Origin: Chitiniphilus eburneus
Lineage (GTDB): Bacteria; Pseudomonadota; Gammaproteobacteria; Burkholderiales; Chitinibacteraceae
Assembly: GCF_005048205.1 (NCBI RefSeq)
Contig: NZ_SUMF01000012.1
Location: 32,505 to 96,504, forward strand
Length of the DNA: 64,000 nt
Direction of reading: 5' to 3'
Every line of letters begins with the position of its first letter. The stretch's first letter is position 1. This document shows, in pieces, positions 45,055 through 53,807 of this stretch. A model generated the notes under the pieces. It did no database searches. It saw nothing but the letters and a program-made list of their open reading frames with translations, and was not told the origin of the DNA. Made by a program: the position numbers and the translations under genes.

Positions 45055-46761
45055 TTATTCGTTGGTCACTGCCATCACTTCTTCGAGGGAAGTGAGCCCC
45101 TGCTTCACCTTCAGCAGGCCGGAATGGCGCAGGTCGCGAACCCCTTCCGCGCGTGCCTGATCCGCGATATCGATGGCGGTGCCGTTCTTCATGATGATGC
45201 GGTTCATTTCATCCGATATCGGCATGACCTGATAGATACCCAGTCGGCCCTTATAGCCGGTTCCCTTGCAGACGTCACAGCCCACGGGGCGATACGGTTG
45301 CCAAGTCCCATCCAGGTCTGCTTCCGTGTAGCCCGCATCGAGCAGGGCTTCCGGCGGGATATCCGCGGGGGCCTTGCATTGCGAACAGAGACGACGCGCC
45401 AACCGCTGCGCCGTGATCAGGATGACCGACGAGGCGATATTGAACGGCGCGACCCCCATGTTCAGCATCCGCGTCAGCGTGGTCGGCGCATCATTGGTGT
45501 GAAGCGTGGAGAAGACCATGTGGCCGGTTTGCGCGGCCTTGATCGCGATATCCGCCGTTTCCAGGTCCCGGATTTCCCCGACCATGATGATGTCCGGATC
45601 CTGCCGCAGGAATGCCTTCAGTGCGACAGAAAAAGTCAGGCCCGCCTTGTCATTCACGTTGACCTGGTTGACGCCAGGCAAATTGATTTCGGCCGGGTCT
45701 TCGGCGGTCGAAATATTGATCCCGGGTTCGTTCAGGATGTTCAGGCAGGTATAGAGCGACACCGTCTTGCCCGAACCGGTGGGGCCGGTCACCAGCACCA
45801 TGCCGTAAGGACGGGTGATGGCGGCCATCAAGGCCGCCTTCTGGTCCGGGTCATAACCCAGTGCGTCGATCCCCAGCGTGGCGGAGGTCGGGTCCAGAAT
45901 CCGGATACAGATTTTTTCGCCATGCAGCGTGGGCAAAGTGGATACCCGGAAATCGATGGCGCGGCTCTTGGAGAGCACCAGCTTCATCCGGCCATCCTGT
46001 GGAATCCGCTTTTCCGAAATATCCAGCTTGGAGATCACCTTGATACGGGAGGCGAGCTTTTCCTTGATCGCCAATGGCGGCTGCGCGACCTCGCGCAAGA
46101 CGCCGTCCTGCCGATAGCGAATGCGGTAGAACTTCTCGTACGGTTCGAAATGGATATCGGAGGCGCCGGCATTGATGGCGTCGAGCAGGATTTTCTGCAG
46201 ATATTTGACGACCGGCGCGTCATCGACATCGGCGTTGATCGCATCCGGTTGCTCTTCTTCGCCGGTACGAATGTCGAGATCCGCCTCATCGACATTCAGG
46301 TCTTTCAGGCTGGCGCCGGATTGCTCGAACAGCTTGCCCATCAAGGCGGCGAGCTTGCCATCCTCCACCACGATCGGTTCCACCTGAAGGCCGCTCTGGA
46401 AGCGCACTTCCTCCAGGCCTTGCAGATTGGTGATGTCCGAAATGCCGACGAACAACTTGCTGCCCCGCTTGAACAGCGGCACCAGGCGATTGGCCTGCAT
46501 CAGCTTGGGATCGAGCACCCCCGTGGGGATATAGCTGGAGTCGATCTTGTCCAGATCGAACAGCGGGTAACCGAATGCCTGGGCACCCAGCTCGGCAAGT
46601 TCCTTCGCGGAAATCTTGCGGCTGCTGATCAATTGTTCAATGAAGCTGGTTTTGTTGTTGTTGGCGGACTGCTGAAGTGCTTCGGCGTCCGATTCGACCA
46701 GGCGGCCATGTTGCACCAACAAACGTGCAAGACCAGAAATTGGAACGGTGGTGGTCGACAT
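45055..46761 (-). CDS. pilB: type IV pilus assembly ATPase PilB
   Basis: PilB/PilF (568 aa) powers pilus extension. N-terminal MshEN-like domain, Walker A GPTGSGKT at 326-333, Asp box near 352-377, Walker B DIIMVGEIRD at 390-399, His box near 412-424, and the zinc cysteines 459, 462, 495 and 498 that separate PilB from the retraction ATPase PilT. First gene of pilB-pilC-pilD-coaE-zapD-yacG on the minus strand. Confidence 0.97.
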   Translation of the reverse strand: MSTTTVPISGLARLLVQHGRLVESDAEALQQSANNNKTSFIEQLISSRKISAKELAELGAQAFGYPLFDLDKIDSSYIPTGVLDPKLMQANRLVPLFKRGSKLFVGISDITNLQGLEEVRFQSGLQVEPIVVEDGKLAALMGKLFEQSGASLKDLNVDEADLDIRTGEEEQPDAINADVDDAPVVKYLQKILLDAINAGASDIHFEPYEKFYRIRYRQDGVLREVAQPPLAIKEKLASRIKVISKLDISEKRIPQDGRMKLVLSKSRAIDFRVSTLPTLHGEKICIRILDPTSATLGIDALGYDPDQKAALMAAITRPYGMVLVTGPTGSGKTVSLYTCLNILNEPGINISTAEDPAEINLPGVNQVNVNDKAGLTFSVALKAFLRQDPDIIMVGEIRDLETADIAIKAAQTGHMVFSTLHTNDAPTTLTRMLNMGVAPFNIASSVILITAQRLARRLCSQCKAPADIPPEALLDAGYTEADLDGTWQPYRPVGCDVCKGTGYKGRLGIYQVMPISDEMNRIIMKNGTAIDIADQARAEGVRDLRHSGLLKVKQGLTSLEEVMAVTNE

Positions 46762-46790
46762 GGTGGATAGCTATATGGGCACTTGAATTT

Positions 46791-46820
46791 GATAAAGAGA
46801 ACCAAACCCCCGGCAGACAA
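46791..46820 (-). promoter_or_regulatory. candidate promoter of pilB
   Basis: Minus strand TTGTCT (46815-46820), 18-nt spacer, TTTATC (46791-46796), start about 20 nt before the pilB ATG. Moderate match. The rest of the 249-nt gap up to 47010 holds no gene I can support. Confidence 0.4.
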
Positions 46821-47010
46821 TACCGCTGCCGCCAATAGGGCTTCGGAGCAGTCTAGCAAATGTCATCCCAGGATGGGCATTCCGTGCGTAAGGCAGCTTT
46901 TTTGCGACAGCTTGCCGTGCCAGCCTGGCGGCAGTCCTGAATACTGCTTCCAGGCATCTGTCCGCGAGAATCCCTGGATCGATGCCGCATCCTTCCAGCG
47001 CGCTTGTTCC

Positions 47011-47820
47011 TTACACCCGGTGCAGCATGATCTCCAGCACGAAGCGCGAGCCGATATAGCCCAGTAGCAGCAGCGCAAAGCCCAACAGGGTGGTCCGGAT
47101 GGCCGTTCGTCCCCGCCAGCCGCGCAGCCTTCTGCCCAGCAGCAGACCGCCGAATACCAGCCAGGCAGCAATGGAAAGCACCACTTTGTGATTGAACTGA
47201 AGTGCCTTGCCGAATACCTCTTCGCTGAAGAGCGCGCCCGTCCCCAGTGCGATGCTGAGCCAGGCAAAGCCCAGGCCGACGCAGGCGAACAGCAGGCGTT
47301 CCAGCGAAATCAGCGGTGGCAGCTTTTGCACCAGCAGATGGGCATTCGCGTGATGCAGGCGCCGATCCGCCAGATGCATCAGCATGGCGAGGCCGGCGGC
47401 ATTGGCAAACAGACCGTAGGCCAGCATGGCGGCCAGGAAATGCAGGCGGGAGAGGGCGTTCTGCGGGTAGGTCAACGCATGGCCGGCTGGAATGAGCAGG
47501 CTGGCTCCCAGCAGCAGGATGACCAGCGCCAGCAGCGGCGGCTGCAACCCATCGAGGCGGAAGGAAAGTTGTCCGACCAGAAAAACCAGCAGTGCCAGCC
47601 AGGCCGTCATCGAGAGGGCTTCCCCCGCGCCGAAATGAAGCGGCGGGACCGCGAGCGGCGGCCAGAGGGCCAGGCCATGCAATGCCAGGGCGGCCAGCAG
47701 CACACCGTTTTCCAGGCGTGGGTGCGGCGGCGCGGTCGCGGCGAGGCGAGTGCGGCAGAATTGCCAGCCAAGCAGGATATAGATCGCAAGCGCGGTGAGG
47801 GCGAGCCAGGGCACGGGCAT
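47011..47820 (-). CDS. CcsA/HemX-type cytochrome c assembly membrane protein
   Basis: A 269-aa integral membrane protein with about eight hydrophobic segments. HALTYPQNALSRLHFLAAMLAYGLF and the conserved FNHKVVLSIAAWLVFGGLL place it in the CcsA/YpjD (CcmC-like) family that handles heme for c-type cytochrome assembly. The family is commonly encoded back to back with ffh in betaproteobacteria, as here. The true role of this short form is uncertain. Confidence 0.85.
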   Translation of the reverse strand: MPVPWLALTALAIYILLGWQFCRTRLAATAPPHPRLENGVLLAALALHGLALWPPLAVPPLHFGAGEALSMTAWLALLVFLVGQLSFRLDGLQPPLLALVILLLGASLLIPAGHALTYPQNALSRLHFLAAMLAYGLFANAAGLAMLMHLADRRLHHANAHLLVQKLPPLISLERLLFACVGLGFAWLSIALGTGALFSEEVFGKALQFNHKVVLSIAAWLVFGGLLLGRRLRGWRGRTAIRTTLLGFALLLLGYIGSRFVLEIMLHRV

Positions 47821-47897
47821 AGTGGGTTAAAATCGGCGAATCAACAGTCTAACAGAGCGGATGGCCGGGTGCCGTCCATGTCGTTCAAGGATCAAGC

Positions 47898-49247
47898 ATG
47901 CTCGAAAACCTCTCCGGCCGGCTCGGCAGTGTCGTCAAAACACTTCGTGGCAACGCACGGCTAACTGAAGCGAATATCCAGGACACCTTGCGCGAGGTGC
48001 GCATGGCGTTGCTGGAGGCCGACGTCGCCTTGCCGGTCGTGAAGCAGTTCGTGGCCGACATCAAGGTACGTGCGCTCGGGCAGGAGGTGATCGGCAGCCT
48101 GACGCCGGGGCAGGCCTTGATCGGCGTCGTCTACGAAGAGTTGACCAAGCTGATGGGCGCGCAGAACGATGCGCTCAACCTGGCCGCGGTTCCGCCCGCG
48201 GTGGTGCTGATGGCCGGTTTGCAGGGCGCGGGCAAGACCACGACCTCGGGCAAGCTGGCCAAGCGCCTCAAGGAAGACCAGCGCAAGAAGGTGCTGCTGG
48301 TCTCCACCGACGTCTATCGCCCCGCCGCCATCGAGCAGTTGAAGACTCTCGCTACGCAACTGGACGTTGAATGGTTCCCGTCCGACGTGAACCAGAAACC
48401 GGTGGAGATCGCCCTTGGCGCGCTCGATCACGCCAAGCGTCATTTCCATGATGTGCTGATCGTCGATACCGCCGGCCGCCTGGCCATCGACGAAGCCATG
48501 ATGGCCGAAATCAAAGCGCTGCACGCCGCGGTCAAGCCGGTGGAAACGCTGTTCGTGGTCGACGCGATGCAGGGGCAGGACGCCGTCAATACTGCGCAGG
48601 CGTTCAACGAGGCGTTGCCGCTCACCGGGGTGGTGCTGACCAAGATGGACGGGGATGCCCGTGGCGGCGCGGCGTTGTCGGTGCGTAACGTCACCGGCAA
48701 GCCGATCAAGTTTCTCGGCGTCGGCGAAAAGCTGACCGGTCTCGAGCCCTTCCATCCGGACCGGATGGCAAGCCGGATCCTCGGCATGGGCGACGTGCTG
48801 TCGCTGATCGAAGATGTCCAGAAGACGGTCGGTGAAGCCGAAGCGCTGAAGATGATGAAAAAGGTGAAGTCCGGTAAGGGCTTCGACCTGGAAGACTTCA
48901 AATCGCAGATTCAGCAGATGAAAAAGATGGGGGGCATGTCCGCCTTGCTGGACAAATTGCCCGGCGCCGGCCAATTGGGCGAGATCGCCAATAGCCAGGC
49001 CTCCGACAAGGCGGTGGCGCGCATCGAAGGCATCATCAATGCCATGACGCCGCAGGAACGCCGCAAGCCGGAGCTGCTCAAGGCCAGCCGCAAGCGCCGT
49101 ATCGCGGCCGGGGCGGGGGTGAGCGTGCAGGAGGTCAACCGCCTGCTCAACCAGTTCGAGCAGACCCAGAAAATGATGAAACAGTTTTCCAAGGGCGGCA
49201 TGGCCAAGATGATGCGTGGCATGAAGGGAATGCTGCCGGGAATGTGA
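47898..49247 (+). CDS. ffh: signal recognition particle protein Ffh
   Basis: Ffh (449 aa) binds 4.5S RNA and signal peptides and docks with FtsY. N domain at the start (MLENLSGRLGSVVKTLRG), then G motifs GLQGAGKTTTSGKLAKRL, DTAGR and TKMDGDARGG. The Met-rich M domain ends in MKQFSKGGMAKMMRGMKG. Full length. Confidence 0.98.
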   Translation: MLENLSGRLGSVVKTLRGNARLTEANIQDTLREVRMALLEADVALPVVKQFVADIKVRALGQEVIGSLTPGQALIGVVYEELTKLMGAQNDALNLAAVPPAVVLMAGLQGAGKTTTSGKLAKRLKEDQRKKVLLVSTDVYRPAAIEQLKTLATQLDVEWFPSDVNQKPVEIALGALDHAKRHFHDVLIVDTAGRLAIDEAMMAEIKALHAAVKPVETLFVVDAMQGQDAVNTAQAFNEALPLTGVVLTKMDGDARGGAALSVRNVTGKPIKFLGVGEKLTGLEPFHPDRMASRILGMGDVLSLIEDVQKTVGEAEALKMMKKVKSGKGFDLEDFKSQIQQMKKMGGMSALLDKLPGAGQLGEIANSQASDKAVARIEGIINAMTPQERRKPELLKASRKRRIAAGAGVSVQEVNRLLNQFEQTQKMMKQFSKGGMAKMMRGMKGMLPGM

Positions 49248-49284
49248 TCGCGGCAACCGCCCCGCAGGTTTGTTGCACAGGGCC

Positions 49285-49314
49285 TTGTGCTGCCTTGTGC
49301 AGTTCCCCTACAAT
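49285..49314 (+). promoter_or_regulatory. promoter of rpsP-rimM-trmD-rplS
   Basis: TTGTGC (49285-49290), 18-nt spacer, TACAAT (49309-49314); start about 30 nt before rpsP. A GCACA/TGTGC inverted repeat overlaps the -35. Confidence 0.6.
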
Positions 49315-49351
49315 TGCGAGTTTCGCGTAAACCGATTCTGGGTACAAAACA

Positions 49352-49600
49352 ATGGTTGTGATTCGTCTGACTCGTGGCGGCGCCAAAGACCGTCCGTTTT
49401 ATAACATCGTCGTCACCGATTCGCGCAACCGCCGCGATGGTCGCTTCGTCGAGCGCCTGGGTTTCTATGACCCGCTCGCCAAGGAAGGCCAGGAAGGTGT
49501 TCGTTTCGCCCTTGACCGCGTGAACTACTGGGTTGGCGTTGGTGCCAAGCCGAGCGACGCCGTTGCGCGCCTGCTCAAGCAGTACAAGCCGGCCGCTTAA
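49352..49600 (+). CDS. rpsP: 30S ribosomal protein S16
   Basis: S16 (82 aa) is needed for 30S assembly. [20 protein letters not shown] and [12 protein letters not shown] are conserved. First gene of the trmD operon. Confidence 0.98.
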   Translation: MVVIRLTRGGAKDRPFYNIVVTDSRNRRDGRFVERLGFYDPLAKEGQEGVRFALDRVNYWVGVGAKPSDAVARLLKQYKPAA

Positions 49601-49606
49601 GCGACT

Positions 49607-50149
49607 GTGACAAGCAAGGATATTGCCCCGTCCACAGCATCCGCCGTCCCCGAAGATCTGGTGACGATGGGTTATGTGAGCGGGGCTTTCGGTATTCGTG
49701 GCTGGATCAACGTCGTTGCGGACACCGAGTTCGTCGACAGCCTGATGGACTACGACACCTGGTGGGTGGGCCAGCCCGGGCAATGGCGCGCTTATGTCAT
49801 GGCCGAAGGTCAGGTCCAGCCCAAGAAGCTGGCTGCCAAGCTGGAAGGCGTCGATGACCGCGAGGGTGCAGTGGCCTTGAAAGGGGCGCTGATCGCCGTG
49901 CCGCGCAGCGCCATGCCGGAACCGGAAGAAGGCGAGTACTACTGGGCCGATCTGGTCGGGCATGCCGTCGTCAACACGCAGGGCGAAAAGCTGGGCGTGG
50001 TGGCGCGGTTGTTCGAAACCGGCGCCAATGACGTGCTGGTGGTGCAGGATGGCCCGACGGAACGTCTGCTGCCCTTTGTAAAGCAGGTCGTGCTCAAGGT
50101 CGATATGGATGCCAGGTCGATCGAAGTCGACTGGGGTCTGGATTACTGA
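49607..50149 (+). CDS. rimM: ribosome maturation factor RimM
   Basis: RimM (180 aa) helps assemble the 30S head near S19. GTG start at 49607, 6 nt after rpsP. The N-terminal [16 protein letters not shown] and the PRC-barrel domain with [11 protein letters not shown] and [13 protein letters not shown] are intact. It overlaps trmD by one base. Confidence 0.97.
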   Translation: MTSKDIAPSTASAVPEDLVTMGYVSGAFGIRGWINVVADTEFVDSLMDYDTWWVGQPGQWRAYVMAEGQVQPKKLAAKLEGVDDREGAVALKGALIAVPRSAMPEPEEGEYYWADLVGHAVVNTQGEKLGVVARLFETGANDVLVVQDGPTERLLPFVKQVVLKVDMDARSIEVDWGLDY

Positions 50150-50964
50150 TGGCCCGGACAGGGCCACTGCGTTTCGACGTGGTGAGCATCTTTCCGGGGA
50201 TGTTCGAGGCGATCACGCGGCATGGTGTGACGCAGCGTGCCGCCGAGCTGGGCATTTTCGATCTGGCCACGTGGAATCCGCGCGATTTCACCCATGACAA
50301 TTATCGCCGTGTCGATGACCGCCCCTATGGTGGCGGCCCCGGCATGCTGATGTTGCCCGAGCCGCTGGAAGACGCGGTGGCTGCCGCCAGGGCGCGGCAG
50401 GCGGAACTGGGTTCACGGCCACGCGTGGTGTATCTCTCGCCACAGGGAACGCCGCTGAGCCATGCCAAGGTTCTGGAACTGGCGGCGCTCGATGGGTTGA
50501 TCCTGTTGTGCGGGCGCTACGAGGGCGTGGATGAACGCGTGCTCGAACGTCAGGTGGACGAGGAAATATCGGTTGGTGATTACGTGCTGTCCGGTGGCGA
50601 ACTGCCGGCGATGGTGCTGATCGATGCGGTGGTCAGGCAATTGCCGGGGGTACTCAATACCGCGGCGAGTGCCGAGGAAGATTCATTCGTGGATGGGTTG
50701 CTGGATTGCCCGCATTACACCCGTCCCGAGGTTTACCGCGGTATGGCGGTTCCGGAAGTCCTGCTTTCGGGAAATCATGCCAACATCAGGCGCTGGCGCT
50801 TGAAGCAATCCCTGGGGCGCACGTGGTTGCGTCGCCCCGAGTTACTTGCTTCTCGTCGGCTGACAAAAGAGGAAGCTCGTCTTCTGGCCGAATTTCAGGC
50901 GGAACACCACGACAGCGTGGGTTCTCACGTCAGTGCAGAAGGTACGTCTTCACATACGGAGTAA
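50149..50964 (+). CDS. trmD: tRNA (guanine37-N1)-methyltransferase
   Basis: TrmD (271 aa) makes m1G37 to prevent frameshifting. A knotted SPOUT enzyme with [24 protein letters not shown] and the AdoMet loop [12 protein letters not shown]. The start overlaps the rimM stop. The C-terminal tail is Ser/His-rich and variable. Confidence 0.98.
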   Translation: MARTGPLRFDVVSIFPGMFEAITRHGVTQRAAELGIFDLATWNPRDFTHDNYRRVDDRPYGGGPGMLMLPEPLEDAVAAARARQAELGSRPRVVYLSPQGTPLSHAKVLELAALDGLILLCGRYEGVDERVLERQVDEEISVGDYVLSGGELPAMVLIDAVVRQLPGVLNTAASAEEDSFVDGLLDCPHYTRPEVYRGMAVPEVLLSGNHANIRRWRLKQSLGRTWLRRPELLASRRLTKEEARLLAEFQAEHHDSVGSHVSAEGTSSHTE

Positions 50965-50969
50965 AGGTA

Positions 50970-51350
50970 ATGAACCTGATCCAGCAACTGGAACAAGAAG
51001 AAATCGCCCGCCTGGGCAAGACCGTGCCTGAATTTGCGCCCGGTGACACCGTCATCGTGCAAGTGAAGGTCAAGGAAGGCAACCGCGAACGTCTGCAAGC
51101 CTACGAAGGCGTGGTCATCGCCAAGAAGAACCGTGGTCTGAACAGCGCGTTCACCGTGCGCAAGATCTCGGCCGGTACCGGCGTGGAACGTACCTTCCAG
51201 ACGTTCTCCCCGCTGGTCGCTTCGATCGAAGTGAAGCGTCGTGGCGATGTGCGTCGTGCCAAGCTGTACTACCTCCGCGATCGTTCGGGCAAGTCCGCAC
51301 GTATCAAGGAAAAGCTGCCGGCGCGCAAGGTTGTGCAAGCGGCCAAGTAA
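50970..51350 (+). CDS. rplS: 50S ribosomal protein L19
   Basis: L19 (126 aa) is at the 30S-50S interface. [17 protein letters not shown] and [22 protein letters not shown] are diagnostic. It starts 5 nt after trmD and is followed by a terminator. Confidence 0.98.
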   Translation: MNLIQQLEQEEIARLGKTVPEFAPGDTVIVQVKVKEGNRERLQAYEGVVIAKKNRGLNSAFTVRKISAGTGVERTFQTFSPLVASIEVKRRGDVRRAKLYYLRDRSGKSARIKEKLPARKVVQAAK

Positions 51351-51367
51351 TCCGGGGCGCTTTCTTG

Positions 51368-51395
51368 AAAACGCGGGCAAATGCCCGCGTTTTTT
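51368..51395 (+). terminator. terminator after rplS
   Basis: AAAACGCGGGCA / TGCCCGCGTTTT arms with a two-base loop and a run of T. It closes the trmD operon. Confidence 0.9.
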
Positions 51396-51435
51396 CGTTT
51401 ACGATCACGGAGTTCCGATTCAAGAGCATGCCGTC

Positions 51436-51930
51436 ATGCCGTTGATGCATCCGATTGTCTACGACGAATACGACGCCATCGTGCCCAGCCTGATCGGTCC
51501 GCTCGGCATATGCGCCACGTCCGAGTTGCTCACCCTGATCGATTTCCTGCCCGCCGATGCACCGCTGCGGGAGCCGGGTACGCCGCTGTTGCGCGAAGTC
51601 GAACGCCAGTTGAAGGCCTACGGTGCCGACCCGGCCTTTCGGTTCGACCTGCCCTATCGGCTGCAAGGCACATCCCATCAGCGGGCTGTCTGGGAGCGGA
51701 TCGCCGCGATTCCGCTGGGCGAACTGGTGCGTTATGCGGAGATCGCCTGGCAGTTGGGCTCCAGCGCGCGAGCGGTCGGCAGCGCCTGTGGTCGTAACCC
51801 ATTGCCCATTGTCATTCCCTGCCACCGCGTCGTCGCCAAGCAAGGCCTGGGGGGCTTCAACGCCAATCGCAACGGTGTCGATTGGGGGCCGCTCAAATAC
51901 ACATTGCTGGTGCACGAAGGCGTGTTGTGA
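51436..51930 (+). CDS. ogt: methylated-DNA--protein-cysteine methyltransferase
   Basis: A 164-aa O6-alkylguanine-DNA alkyltransferase that repairs by suicidal alkyl transfer to Cys129 in IPCHRVV. The Arg/Ser DNA-binding part AVGSACGRNPLPIV and the GGFNANRNGV loop are present. The start at 51436 is supported by AGAG upstream; an in-frame ATG at 51445 is an alternative. It overlaps xerD by 4 nt. It contrasts with the Cys-less ATL paralogue at 3189. Confidence 0.95.
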   Translation: MPLMHPIVYDEYDAIVPSLIGPLGICATSELLTLIDFLPADAPLREPGTPLLREVERQLKAYGADPAFRFDLPYRLQGTSHQRAVWERIAAIPLGELVRYAEIAWQLGSSARAVGSACGRNPLPIVIPCHRVVAKQGLGGFNANRNGVDWGPLKYTLLVHEGVL

Positions 51931-52835
51931 ACCCGGTATTGGCTGATTCGTTACGCGTGGTCGATGATTTCATCGATCAGGTCTGGCTGGGGGATGGCCT
52001 GGCCGCGAACACCGCGGACAGCTATCGACGCGATCTGACCATCTGGGCTGGCTGGCTGGCGGAAGAGGGCAAATCCATCCTTGCCGCCAGCCGCGACGAT
52101 ATCCAGGCCTTCCTGGCTCGCCAGGCACGCGATGTCAAAGCGTCCACGCTGGCGCGGCGTCTGGCCAGCCTGCGCAAGTTCTATCGGCACTGGCGTCAGG
52201 CCGAGCGGATCAGCGACGACCCAACCGAACTGCTGTCCTCGCCGCGTCGCGTGCGGCCCTTGCCCAAGGGGCTGGAAGAAGGGCAGGTCGAAGGGTTGCT
52301 CGCCGCGCCCGATCTCGAAACTGCCGCAGGCGTGCGCGATCGCGCCATGCTGGAACTGATGTACGCCACCGGCTTGCGGGTATCCGAACTGGTGGGGCTA
52401 CCCATCGAGCGGGTCTACCTCACTGAAGGCTTCCTCCAGGTAGTGGGCGGCAAAGGGGGGAAGCAGCGCATAGTCCCCATGGGTGACGAAGCCGTGCACT
52501 GGTTGTCACGCTACCTGGGCGAGGCGCGAGCGTTGCTGTGTGGCGGCCGTGCCGTGCCGACCCTGTTCGTCAACCAGCGTGGGGAGCCACTGACCCGCCA
52601 GGGCGCCTGGTTCATCGTCAAAGGCTATGCGACCCAGGCGGGGATCGAAGCCGAGAAATTGTCCCCGCATGTGTTGCGACACGCCTTTGCGACCCATTTG
52701 CTCAACCATGGCGCCGATTTGCGCGTCGTGCAGATGCTGCTGGGGCATGCCGATATCGGTACCACCCAGATCTATACGCATGTGGCCACCGCGCGGCTCC
52801 AGTCGCTGCACAAGGCTCACCATCCGCGTGGTTGA
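51927..52835 (+). CDS. xerD: site-specific tyrosine recombinase XerD
   Basis: XerD (302 aa) works with XerC at dif to resolve chromosome dimers. GTG start overlaps the ogt stop (GTGA). SAM-like N-domain, then catalytic residues Arg151, Lys176, His248, Arg251, His274 and nucleophile Tyr283. ELMYATGLRVSEL and SPHVLRHAFATHLL are typical. XerC is not in this window, so the D rather than C assignment relies on sequence likeness. Confidence 0.92.
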   Translation: MNPVLADSLRVVDDFIDQVWLGDGLAANTADSYRRDLTIWAGWLAEEGKSILAASRDDIQAFLARQARDVKASTLARRLASLRKFYRHWRQAERISDDPTELLSSPRRVRPLPKGLEEGQVEGLLAAPDLETAAGVRDRAMLELMYATGLRVSELVGLPIERVYLTEGFLQVVGGKGGKQRIVPMGDEAVHWLSRYLGEARALLCGGRAVPTLFVNQRGEPLTRQGAWFIVKGYATQAGIEAEKLSPHVLRHAFATHLLNHGADLRVVQMLLGHADIGTTQIYTHVATARLQSLHKAHHPRG

Positions 52836-52906
52836 TACCACTGGTCATATCTTCTGCTAGCTTGAGTGGGTTATTCCCCCAGTCATTCACACCGCAGGAG
52901 TGCACG

Positions 52907-53749
52907 ATGGATAAAGATCTGGTGTCGCAGGGCGCAGAGACGGTTGGCCGTTTCCAGGCGCTGGTAACCGAATATGCGACGATTTTCGGCGTCAAGATCC
53001 TGGCCGCCATTGCCTTCTGGGTGGTTGGCCGCTGGTTGATCGGCTTTGCCGTCAGCCTGGTGCGCCGGTCGCTGGAGCGCCAGCATGTCGACCCCACGGT
53101 CCTGCGCTATGTAGGCTCGATCATTACCGTCACCCTCAATGTGCTGCTGGTGATCGGTATCCTGGGCTATTTCGGCATCCAGACCACGACATTCGCGGCG
53201 CTGATTGCCGCCGCCGGCGTGGCGATCGGCATGGCCTGGTCCGGGTTGCTGGCCAATTTCGCGGCCGGCGCTTTCCTGATCGTGTTGCGGCCCTTCAAGG
53301 TAGGGGATTTCGTCGGCGTGGCCGGATTGGTCGGTACCGTGACCGAGATCGGTCTGTTTGCCACCACCCTCAACACACCAGACAACATCATGACCATCGT
53401 CGGGAACAACAAGATCTTTTCCGACACGATCCAGAATTTCACCGCCAATCCATTCCGGCGGGTGGATCTGAAGGCACAGCTGGCCGGGGGCACCGATCAC
53501 CGCGTCGCCATTGCACTGTTGAAAGAGAAAATCGCCGCGATTCCCAATGTCCTGACGGAGCCGCCAGTGGATGTCGAAATCGTCGAGTTCACCCTGGTGG
53601 GGCCGATCCTCGCCGTGCGTCCCTATTGCCACAATGATCACTATTGGCAGGTCTATTTCGACACCAATCGTGTCATTCGCGAGAGCTTTGGCGAGGCGGG
53701 CTTCGCCGCGCCGATGCCGGCCCAGGCGGTGATCGTGCAACAGGCCTGA
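52907..53749 (+). CDS. mscS: small-conductance mechanosensitive channel MscS
   Basis: A 280-aa channel that opens on hypo-osmotic shock. Three hydrophobic N-terminal helices are followed by the pore helix GVAIGMAWSGLLANFAAGAF with its Ala/Gly packing pattern, then LRPFKVGDFV and the beta domain. Length is close to E. coli MscS. The ATG at 52907 follows GCAGGAG. Confidence 0.95.
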   Translation: MDKDLVSQGAETVGRFQALVTEYATIFGVKILAAIAFWVVGRWLIGFAVSLVRRSLERQHVDPTVLRYVGSIITVTLNVLLVIGILGYFGIQTTTFAALIAAAGVAIGMAWSGLLANFAAGAFLIVLRPFKVGDFVGVAGLVGTVTEIGLFATTLNTPDNIMTIVGNNKIFSDTIQNFTANPFRRVDLKAQLAGGTDHRVAIALLKEKIAAIPNVLTEPPVDVEIVEFTLVGPILAVRPYCHNDHYWQVYFDTNRVIRESFGEAGFAAPMPAQAVIVQQA

Positions 53750-53761
53750 CCCTTCCCGCAA

Positions 53762-53791
53762 AAAAAAGCCCCGGTGGAAACCGGGGCTTTT
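53762..53791. terminator. bidirectional terminator between mscS and clpA
   Basis: AAAAGCCCCGGT / ACCGGGGCTTTT arms with a GGAA loop, serving the two converging genes. Confidence 0.9.
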
Positions 53792-53807
53792 GCTTGAAGG
53801 CGGGTGA

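Noticed and set aside
44908..46770. 620-residue open frame antisense to pilB and part of pilC
   Set aside because: No motifs; PilB has all ATPase boxes on the minus strand.
46863..47267. 134-residue minus-strand open frame overlapping the CcsA-type gene end
   Set aside because: It overlaps the real gene in another frame and has no motif.
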